A DNA stretch of 64,000 nucleotides from Acidimicrobiia bacterium (GTDB taxonomy: Bacteria > Actinomycetota > Acidimicrobiia > Spongiisociales > ZC4RG35). This document shows, piece by piece, positions 1-7,543 of this stretch. Numbering within the stretch: position 1 is the first letter of the stretch; each line of letters begins with the position of its first letter. The stretch covers positions 1 through 64,000 of the forward strand of contig JANQRA010000018.1 of assembly GCA_028284765.1 (NCBI GenBank). The letters are read 5' to 3'. The notes below the pieces were generated by a model. The model was not told the DNA's origin and did no database searches. It worked only from the letters and a program-made list of their open reading frames with translations. Position numbers and translations under genes: made by a program.

Positions 1-185
1 CACCAAAGCGGGCAGCAGGCACTTAGAGAGCCAACCGGCCAGCGCCTCGACGCTACGGGAACACCCCGCAACGCGCCCCCAGTCTCAATCAGGCACATAT
101 GTGTTTCCGCTTGTCCGTAACGTTGAGGCATGAGTGGGAGCCACACGATCGAACTCTTTGATGGTTCGTTCGAGCATGACGACTC

Positions 186-447
186 GTGGGTGTACGCGCC
201 ACCAAACGGGGAACAGCCAACCGACAACACCAACACGAAGTCAACAAATGGAACTCCACCAACCAACGACCCGGCGAGCAGAAGTTCCGAGAAACCATGC
301 TCCCCGGCCTCCAAACCATCAGCCTCCGAGCCATCTCCGAAGCAACCGGCCTATCCCTCGGCTACTGCTCCTTCATCAAACGAGGGGTCAAGATTCCACA
401 TCCACGTCATTGGCCGGGAGCGCGCCCTCTCCACCACCCTCCGGTGA
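186..447 (+). pseudogene. Truncated C-terminal fragment of a divergent casposon-type Cas1 (HTH tail)
   Basis: KRGTANRQHQHEVNKWNSTNQRPGEQKFRETMLPGLQTISLRAISEATGLSLGYCSFIKRGVKIPHPRHWP aligns without gaps to the C-terminal tail of the Cas1 at 4644-6146; frame shifts after PHPRHWP and no Cas1 catalytic domain is present. Confidence 0.75.
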
Positions 448-736
448 GCCGCCACTCGGCGAGCCTCGATGCTTCGTATACCAACGGATCTGAGATCGTT
501 TCGGTGGCAAGCCTGCTCATGGCCGACTTAGTTCAGGCTTTCGGGTTTGCAGAACCGTTGCAGTTGATGAGAGATGGCAGGATCCGACGTGGCTATTGGG
601 AGCGGGACTCGCGCGGCGATGTCGAGCGCTGGGCTGCTGAGCGCGACATCGAACTCATTGACGAGAACGTCTAGGCCTCAGGCCTGCGGCCAAGAAGCCC
701 GAGCTTTGGGACACGGGGTTGGCGCGCCCTCCCAGC

Positions 737-750
737 CCCGCTGACTTTCC
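737..750. repeat. Target site duplication, left copy (CCCGCTGACTTTCC)
   Basis: Identical 14-mer directly outside each TIR. Confidence 0.95.
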
Positions 751-782
751 GGGAAGAGAGATAGGCGAACCAAAAACCGGAA
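751..782 (+). repeat. Left terminal inverted repeat (32 bp, perfect)
   Basis: Exact reverse complement of 14437-14468. Confidence 0.97.
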
Positions 783-846
783 TCCATCGTTGAGGCCTAA
801 TAGTGCCGATCACGACTGACCACCAAGGCTCTGGCAGACTGGCGGA

Positions 847-3567
847 GTGAAGCAGATATCGGTCGCCGATCCGGAGGTCTTCGTACTTGCCGATGACTCC
901 CAAGAGAAGGGGCGGCTGTTTGAAGACTTCGTTGCGCTCTGGCTAGCGGGGATGGGCTTTGAAAAGCCAACCACCGCCAACCTCAGGATTACCGCGAATG
1001 GCATCGAAGTCGATGTTCAAGCCACTCATCGTCTGACTCGCGAGCGATTGGTCGCTGAATGCAAGGCGTACAGTTCGAACCTCCCGGCCTCGGATCTGAC
1101 CTCGTTCTACGGCAAGCTCCAAGTGCTCCGCTTCGAGAAGCCCGACCTCCGCGGCTTCTTTGTGGGCCTTCCTCGTCTCACCGCTGAGGGAGAGGAACAG
1201 GCGGGAGTCATCGAAAGCAAGGACGCGGGATTCCGGTACATCCGGGCTACCGATCTGACCGCCATTCTGGAGGAGCAGGGGCTCATAGACCCCACACCTC
1301 TCCGTGATGAGCTAATGGTCGATCCAGTGGTCGTCATCTCACGGGATGGCCTGTACACAGCCGCCCGGAAGATCGATCCGGAGACCCGGCAGGCGATGTC
1401 CATTGCTGTGTGGGGTTTCGACCCGGTACCAGAGTCGGTGTTGCGGGCTATTCGAGAGTCGAAGCTTCCGGGACCTCTGCAGGTCGCTCCCCTTGGATCT
1501 GGCCATGCCCAGCCAACCGATCACCCTGTTGAGGTGCCAACGCTCGTTCAGGTTGCGGCAAGTACGAGCGACTTTGAGTACCAGCTCCCGGCCGCCCCGA
1601 AGTTCTTCGTGGGCCGCCGTGAGTTGATTCACTCGTTGAACGAAGAACTCTCGGCGAGCGGGTCGAGCGTCGTGGTTCTCAACGCCCAATCTGGGTGGGG
1701 GAAGAGCAGTCTTGCACTTAGGGCAAGCTCAGAAACGGGCAAGCTCGGCGGTGTTGCCCTCGTTCTCGATGCTCGAACAGCTGCAGGCCCGGCTTTCGTC
1801 ACCGCAGCCTTGGCGGAACTCGCGAGTCGAGCAGTAAAGGCGGGACTGATCTCCCTACCGTCAAACCCAGTGTTCGCGACGATCCAATCAAGCGTCAACA
1901 CCCTGAAGGCATCGGTTTGGAATCGAACGGGTCCCTTGTTGTTGTTCTTCGATCAGTTCGAGAATGTGTTCAGAGACATCGCCCTGACCCAAGCCTTTCG
2001 CGATCTCGCCCTTCTCGTAAAGGACCTCAACGCCCCGCTCAAGCTCGGCTTCGCCTGGAAAACGGACCTCGTCGGTTGGACCGAAGGGCATCCTTATCAC
2101 CTCCGAGATCAGATCCGAGACTCGGGTAGCGTCATGCAACTCGGACCGCTACGCGCCAATGAGATCTCGACTCTCCTGAACCGTCTCCAGAAGGTTATCG
2201 GGCAGCCCCTGACTCAAGACATGCGAGCGCGACTCCGGGAGTACTCCGCTGGGCTCCCTTGGCTCTTCAAGAAACTCGCTGGACACCTCATCGAGGAGCT
2301 TCGATCTGGAGCCACTCAGGAGCAGTTGCTCGACCAGGCGTTGAACATACGGAGTCTGTTCGACAGCGACCTGGCTGTTCTGTCGCCTCATGAATACGAC
2401 GTGCTGAAGACAATCGCGCGCTCTGCGCCGGTCCCGGTGTCAGATCTGCTGGACACGATCGATAGCGAGATTCTTCAGTCCCTGCTGAACAAGCGGCTCG
2501 TGGTCCAGGTTGGAGAAAGGATCGACACTTATTGGGACATCTTCCGAGACTACGTCAACACAGGAACCGTTCCTATCCAGGACACTTACATTCTGCGCCT
2601 AAGCCCAACTCCCTCCATGGGAAGGATCCTCGAGAAGGCCATTGAGGCGGGTGGAGTGTTGGAGGTGTCCGATGCGACGGAGCTTCTCGGCACGAGCGAG
2701 CTTGTCGTATTCAATACCGTCCGAGAGCTGCGCCTTCTGCGCATGATCCAATACCAAGCCGGTCAGATCAGGGTCCCAGACGACGTCCTTGAGGATCCAG
2801 AGAGCAGTGAAGCGGCCCTTAGGGAGCGGGCGGCCTCCGCATTGCGCAGACATCGGGCTTATAGCGTGCTCCAGGAGATGCTGGCGCAAGCTGGTGGGGA
2901 CGTGACGGTCACTGACCTTGCAAGAAGGCTCCCACGAGAGTTCCCAGCGGTCGATGTCAAGGAAAGCACCTGGACTACCTACGCCCGGGCGCTGGCTCGG
3001 TGGTTTGAGTACGCGGGCTTGATCGGGTTGTCGGGATCCTTCATTCGATCCGAACCGGAACCAGGGAAGAGGATCCCCATGATCGGTCGGGCGCCGGAGA
3101 AGAAAATGTCGGATTCGTTTCCCACCCGGCCCGCCGGACCGTCAATCGAGATGCTTGCGGCGCTTCTGGGCGGAGATGCGGAGCTGAGCCAAGCGCCTCC
3201 CTCGACTAGAGGACTGAGCGAACTTCGAAAGCTTGGGTTGGTTGAGCGCGACCCGCAGGGTCGATGGAGGGTAAAGCCGACCCTCAGAGCCGAGGATGAG
3301 ATCCCTGGGGAGATCCTCACCTGCCTTACCGAAAGGATTCGCGGGGCCCCTGACGCGCTTGCCGCTCTCAGAAGCAACCCCAATGTCAGCCCCTCTGAGC
3401 TTGGAGAGATTCTTGAAGACGCCCAAGAGGGGGAATGGTCGACGTCGACCAGAGAGCTATATGGCAAGAACTTTCGATCCTGGGCGAGGGCCGCCGGAAT
3501 CGACACAGGGAGGAAGGGGCGAAGGCCCGCTGCACCGATTAATCCACCGGACCGGGCGCTCTTCTAG
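847..3567 (+). CDS. PD-(D/E)XK (Mrr-like) nuclease fused to STAND/AAA-type NTPase and C-terminal region; putative defence protein
   Basis: N-terminus GRLFEDFVALWLAGMGFE...GIEVDV...LVAECKAY resembles Mrr-like endonuclease motifs; FVGRRELIHSL...NAQSGWGKSSL (Walker A) and GPLLLFFDQFENVF (Walker B). Confidence 0.75.
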   Translation: MKQISVADPEVFVLADDSQEKGRLFEDFVALWLAGMGFEKPTTANLRITANGIEVDVQATHRLTRERLVAECKAYSSNLPASDLTSFYGKLQVLRFEKPDLRGFFVGLPRLTAEGEEQAGVIESKDAGFRYIRATDLTAILEEQGLIDPTPLRDELMVDPVVVISRDGLYTAARKIDPETRQAMSIAVWGFDPVPESVLRAIRESKLPGPLQVAPLGSGHAQPTDHPVEVPTLVQVAASTSDFEYQLPAAPKFFVGRRELIHSLNEELSASGSSVVVLNAQSGWGKSSLALRASSETGKLGGVALVLDARTAAGPAFVTAALAELASRAVKAGLISLPSNPVFATIQSSVNTLKASVWNRTGPLLLFFDQFENVFRDIALTQAFRDLALLVKDLNAPLKLGFAWKTDLVGWTEGHPYHLRDQIRDSGSVMQLGPLRANEISTLLNRLQKVIGQPLTQDMRARLREYSAGLPWLFKKLAGHLIEELRSGATQEQLLDQALNIRSLFDSDLAVLSPHEYDVLKTIARSAPVPVSDLLDTIDSEILQSLLNKRLVVQVGERIDTYWDIFRDYVNTGTVPIQDTYILRLSPTPSMGRILEKAIEAGGVLEVSDATELLGTSELVVFNTVRELRLLRMIQYQAGQIRVPDDVLEDPESSEAALRERAASALRRHRAYSVLQEMLAQAGGDVTVTDLARRLPREFPAVDVKESTWTTYARALARWFEYAGLIGLSGSFIRSEPEPGKRIPMIGRAPEKKMSDSFPTRPAGPSIEMLAALLGGDAELSQAPPSTRGLSELRKLGLVERDPQGRWRVKPTLRAEDEIPGEILTCLTERIRGAPDALAALRSNPNVSPSELGEILEDAQEGEWSTSTRELYGKNFRSWARAAGIDTGRKGRRPAAPINPPDRALF

Positions 3568-3741
3568 ACGATGCGTGTGGACTTCCTGGCTGCTTCGCGG
3601 GGCCCCTCGCCGTTGACGGAAAGTGGGCCCGATCGAAGCATCGATGAACTGCCGACCCGTACACAACGGCTCCTGTGTGGCCACAGCCGGGCAGTCGCGG
3701 CTACGTGTCTACGCTCGTACGCGAGCTCCAAAGGGTGAGAC

Positions 3742-4509
3742 TTGGCAGGTCTCGATTACAAGGGTTTTGAGGTCGATGACGACACGTCGATTTGGCGGTA
3801 CATGTCAGTTGACCGCTTCGAATCCTTGCTCGCTGAGGGCCTGTACTTCGCTGCTGCCGCGCAGTTTGACGATGCGTTCGAGGGGGCTATCACTGAAGCT
3901 GAGGAGACTCGTCGTCAACTGGAGGCCGAGCGTATGTATCCCGAGGACGGCGAAGCCCGGGATTGTGTGGTCAAGCAGCTTTCGGGAGCCTTCGAGGATC
4001 TCCGCCGTATGACAATGCTTAGCTGCTGGCATGAGTCGACTGGTCACGAAAACGTCGCAATGTGGGACCGCTATGTCGCTCCGGACACCGCTGGAGTCGC
4101 TGTGGTCTCGACGGCACACCAACTTAAGGCATCTCTTCTCCCCTTCCGACTTGCCCCCGACTACGGGGAGGAGCCGATCGTCGTCGGGCGAGTGCGCTAC
4201 ATCGACTACGCGAACGAAACGATGGACGACCGAACCATGCTGGGGATCTTCATGCACAAGCGGATCGAGTATCGGGATGAGCGCGAAGTCCGGGCCATAC
4301 TCTCACTTCGCATGGCCGATGAATTCGGGGTAGCCATACCCAATGGCGGGGCCTTCGTAGACGTTGATCTCGCTGTGTTGATATCTGAGGTACGGCTGTC
4401 ACCAAGCGCCAAGCAGGTTCACGAGGAGCGGGTTAAGGCCATGATCGCCGAGTACGACCTCAACTGCGGCGTTGCGAGATCCTCGCTTTCTAAGAAGCCG
4501 ACCTACTAG
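3742..4509 (+). CDS. DUF2971-like protein
   Basis: WRYMSVDRFESLLAEGLYFAAAAQFDDAFEGA N-terminus and SCWHES...MWDRY pattern typical of DUF2971. Confidence 0.6.
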   Translation: MAGLDYKGFEVDDDTSIWRYMSVDRFESLLAEGLYFAAAAQFDDAFEGAITEAEETRRQLEAERMYPEDGEARDCVVKQLSGAFEDLRRMTMLSCWHESTGHENVAMWDRYVAPDTAGVAVVSTAHQLKASLLPFRLAPDYGEEPIVVGRVRYIDYANETMDDRTMLGIFMHKRIEYRDEREVRAILSLRMADEFGVAIPNGGAFVDVDLAVLISEVRLSPSAKQVHEERVKAMIAEYDLNCGVARSSLSKKPTY

Positions 4510-4643
4510 TTCGCAGGCGACCCACCAAGACTCGGCTTCGTCGCTTGGTGTTTGGGTACACGAGGGAGATGCCGCTCCCCCGGAGCCTCCGTGGCCAGGG
4601 GTTGGGTCGTCAGAATGGTCAGCGCCAACATCGCGCACCGTCC

Positions 4644-6146
4644 TCACTCCTGGTTGTGCAGTCCAGACACGGCGAGGTCAGCCAACACAGGCCAGTGGCG
4701 CGGGTGTGGGATCTTGATGCCTCTGCGGATGAAGGAGCAGTAACCAGGGGTGAGACCGGTGGCCTCGGCCATATCGGCTACGCGCACACCTCGGAGGCCG
4801 GGGAGGATGACCTTTGTGAAGACTTTGGGATCTGGGCGGTCGTTCTCTTCGTTCCATGTGGCGACGGCCCTTTGGTGTCCACTGTTGGTGGTGCCTCTTC
4901 TACTGGCTGCGGTGCCTCCGTGGGCTGGGTCGACACCCGCGTTCCTCAACTCGGAAAGCTTGCTTAGTCGTGCAACACCTCGTTTGGCGTCACGGCATGA
5001 GTCGCAGAGCTTCCGAGTCTCGGTCGTGGCCTGTCCACATTCGAGACAATGAGTCCTGACCGGAACGTCCGATGGTGGTGCTGGACTTCGGGGCTCGGGA
5101 CGTCGGTTGTTCTGGGTTAGGTGTGTGTCTTTGTCTGCTCCTCTGGTGAGGATGCGGATGGCTTGTTCGATGTTGGGTGCGACTAGGTCGTACCAGGCAC
5201 CCATGGTCTGGGCGAGCTGGTGGGTGAGGGGTGGGTTGATTCGTGTGACGCCACTGCGGGTCTCATTGAAGTCTCCAGCACGGAATGTGTGCCCTTCGAG
5301 GAGGTCGAGGAGGTAGGTGTCGACGTCGGGTCGGATGGTCTCCATGATGTCGAGGGCGAATGAGGCTCGCATCCGCTGGTCGAGGTGGAGGATGCCGAGT
5401 CCGGGGTCGAGGCCTGCGGCTTGGCTGGCGAGAATGGTTTCTGCTTCGAGGAGTGCGTATAGGTAGTTGAGCAGCGCGTTGGCGGGGTTGATAGCGAGCC
5501 GTCCGCCGGTGCCGAAGTTGGAGCCTCGGGTACCGAATAGTTTCCAGTGGTCGGGCACTCGTTTCTGATGCCGGGTGACGAAGCTGACCGGAAGGTCTGC
5601 CCACGCCCGCCAGTAGGTGCGTGCTGCATGGGCCTCGGCAAGGCGCAGGCTGTCGAGTGCGTCGAGAGCGTCCAGCCGGTCTCGATGGTCGCTGATGTCC
5701 GCGGCGGCCCCCGAATCGGACCGTTCAATCAGATCCCCTTGGCCTGTGAGCTTGCGGTCAAGGATCCACCGGGTCAGGGCAATGCCTGTCTGATTGGTGG
5801 CGGCCAGGGCTTGGGCTCGTCGCAGTTCGGCCTTCTTAACGCCGAGAGTTCCAGTGGTCGCGAGGATCGTGCCGTCACGGTCGAGTTGGAGGTAGCCGAC
5901 CTTGGCGTCGGTCATCCAGCGGAGAGCCTCGAAGGTGACGAATCCGGTGTGCCCGAGAACAACGAGTCGCCGGAGGCTGCCGGTGGCCTTGTGGAACCGT
6001 TGTTCTCGCCGGTGTGAGCCAATGCCGTCGGCGACGACAAGATGCTTGTTACGGACATGTACTCGAACACCGAATCCATCGGCGACGTAGACACCTTGTA
6101 CGGGTTCTCCTGCGACCGGGTTGCGGTCGATATCGTTGGACTGCAT
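4644..6146 (-). CDS. cas1: Cas1-family integrase (casposase) with C-terminal zinc ribbon and HTH
   Basis: NPANALLNYLYALLEAETILASQAAGLDPGLGILHLDQRMRASFALDIMETIRPDVD keeps the Cas1 E/H/D(E) catalytic signature; N-terminal beta region VRNKHLVVADG...VVLGHTGFVTFEAL; tail CLECGQ...CDSC plus HTH. Confidence 0.92.
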   Translation of the reverse strand: MQSNDIDRNPVAGEPVQGVYVADGFGVRVHVRNKHLVVADGIGSHRREQRFHKATGSLRRLVVLGHTGFVTFEALRWMTDAKVGYLQLDRDGTILATTGTLGVKKAELRRAQALAATNQTGIALTRWILDRKLTGQGDLIERSDSGAAADISDHRDRLDALDALDSLRLAEAHAARTYWRAWADLPVSFVTRHQKRVPDHWKLFGTRGSNFGTGGRLAINPANALLNYLYALLEAETILASQAAGLDPGLGILHLDQRMRASFALDIMETIRPDVDTYLLDLLEGHTFRAGDFNETRSGVTRINPPLTHQLAQTMGAWYDLVAPNIEQAIRILTRGADKDTHLTQNNRRPEPRSPAPPSDVPVRTHCLECGQATTETRKLCDSCRDAKRGVARLSKLSELRNAGVDPAHGGTAASRRGTTNSGHQRAVATWNEENDRPDPKVFTKVILPGLRGVRVADMAEATGLTPGYCSFIRRGIKIPHPRHWPVLADLAVSGLHNQE

Positions 6147-6186
6147 GCGGAAGCTCCGTTTCCGTGTGCCATGCCCCCGGACCGCT

Positions 6187-6232
6187 GCAACGGTTGCGGG
6201 GGCCTACTCAATTGCTAGACCAGAAAACTGGT
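6187..6232. promoter_or_regulatory. Palindromes upstream of cas1: GCAACGGTTGC (6187-6197) and ACCAGAAAACTGGT (6219-6232)
   Basis: Short dyads in the 100-bp gap upstream of cas1. Confidence 0.35.
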
Positions 6233-6246
6233 TCTGACCTGGCAGT

Positions 6247-6813
6247 TTAGCCGACTGTACCCGGCCTGATTGTGCGCTGCCGGGCGTAGAGGGCGTGGAG
6301 GAAGAGGTCGAGCATCTGTCGGTTGGTATGCGGGTACTGGCTGCCGCAGCGTGGGCAGGTGAACTTCCAGCGGAGCGGCCACGGCGACCCGACGTTCGGG
6401 TTCGTTTCCAGGCTGATGTCCCCGTCTCCGGTCATCGCCCACTCGATCGGTTGTTCGAACTCCTGCTTCCACTCCAGGTCGGGAAAGCTGAGGTCGCCTG
6501 CTCCACCCTGGATCGGTGGTTCCGCTACCAGAGGTCGACCGAGCCTCTGTGGTGATGCTGGCGGCACTTCTCCGGCTCGGACTCCTTTCCGGTGGACCCG
6601 TTTCGGGCCAGGGGCGATACGCGCTCCAGAAGTGTGGAGAGCCCAGTATGCGATGGTCGTCTTGCAGCGGTCCCTTTGACACTGATATGGAAACGGATAG
6701 GCAGCCCGGTAGGGGTTCAGCAGCTCGTTCAGCTCCGGGTCGTCGACCAGGTTCCCCTCCCTCGTCTCCAGGCTACGGAGGTAGTCGAGAGCGTCCTTGA
6801 CAGTATTCACCAC
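6247..6813 (-). CDS. Hypothetical zinc-ribbon protein (casposon-encoded)
   Basis: CQRDRC and CPRCG Cys pairs; co-oriented with cas1. Confidence 0.6.
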   Translation of the reverse strand: MVNTVKDALDYLRSLETREGNLVDDPELNELLNPYRAAYPFPYQCQRDRCKTTIAYWALHTSGARIAPGPKRVHRKGVRAGEVPPASPQRLGRPLVAEPPIQGGAGDLSFPDLEWKQEFEQPIEWAMTGDGDISLETNPNVGSPWPLRWKFTCPRCGSQYPHTNRQMLDLFLHALYARQRTIRPGTVG

Positions 6814-6840
6814 GTCCCGCGACGATATGCGGCCAAGTCA

Positions 6841-6865
6841 TCTCGCCACAACAAGAGTGGCGAGA
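6841..6865. promoter_or_regulatory. Inverted repeat TCTCGCCAC-N7-GTGGCGAGA in the divergent intergenic region
   Basis: Perfect 9-bp arms between the 6247-6813 (-) and 6936-7223 (+) ORFs. Confidence 0.5.
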
Positions 6866-6935
6866 ACGTTGCAGAGGTCCATCGTCAAACGTCCTCCACG
6901 GTCCACCCCCAGCGGGGTGAGGCCCAGGAGGCCAC

Positions 6936-7223
6936 GTGCCCAACAGCAAAGACAGGCCCGGGTTCTACACCCGGCCAATGGCAGTCGACGGTGACACCGA
7001 CTTCATCGAAGTCGACAACCCTGCAGTTGCAGATCAGGCAACCGAGATATTCGCTACTCAATGGGATTACATCCACGGGTACGCCGATGAGGGGGACCTG
7101 AAAGGACTACCCGCAATGTTCGCAGGACGACGCGTAGTCCGCGATCCGGACACCCTCGAGGAGCTGGGCTGGACTGGAGCCTTCGATGTCGAAGAGCTCT
7201 ACCGGTACCTGTACGGCGAATGA
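6936..7223 (+). CDS. Hypothetical small acidic protein
   Basis: 95-aa ORF co-directional with and abutting the HNH and polB genes. Confidence 0.5.
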   Translation: MPNSKDRPGFYTRPMAVDGDTDFIEVDNPAVADQATEIFATQWDYIHGYADEGDLKGLPAMFAGRRVVRDPDTLEELGWTGAFDVEELYRYLYGE

Positions 7224-7543
7224 GCTTCTGTCAAGCCTGCAATCGCCGAGGAACCTGGCAGGGTCACCACCCCACCGGCAGGAATGCACCGGGCGAGTAC
7301 TTCGACCCCGAGTTCACAGTCAATCTGTGTCACAACCATCACACGTTGTGCCACGACGACTGGCATACCCTCGGCGTTGCCAACGCCCCTGCCGGCGCCA
7401 CGCGTCAGCAGGAGGTAGAGCTTCGGCTCCGTCGTCTCGCAGCGACGTTGGCTCGACTCGACCGCGGCAAGAACATCCTTCTGGGAGATCTAGCCAGCGT
7501 TCTCGTCGACTGTGCGGACGACCTCAGTTCTCCACTCGACTAG
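7220..7543 (+). CDS. HNH endonuclease
   Basis: CQACNRRGTWQGHH...EFTVNLCHNHHTLCHDDWH HNH-type Cys/His pattern; overlaps the preceding ORF by 4 nt. Confidence 0.8.
   Translation: MSFCQACNRRGTWQGHHPTGRNAPGEYFDPEFTVNLCHNHHTLCHDDWHTLGVANAPAGATRQQEVELRLRRLAATLARLDRGKNILLGDLASVLVDCADDLSSPLD

Noticed and set aside
4644-6146. CRISPR-Cas adaptation locus
   Set aside because: No CRISPR array, Cas2, Cas4 or effector genes seen; Cas1 sits with PolB/HNH inside TIRs and TSDs, fitting a casposon.
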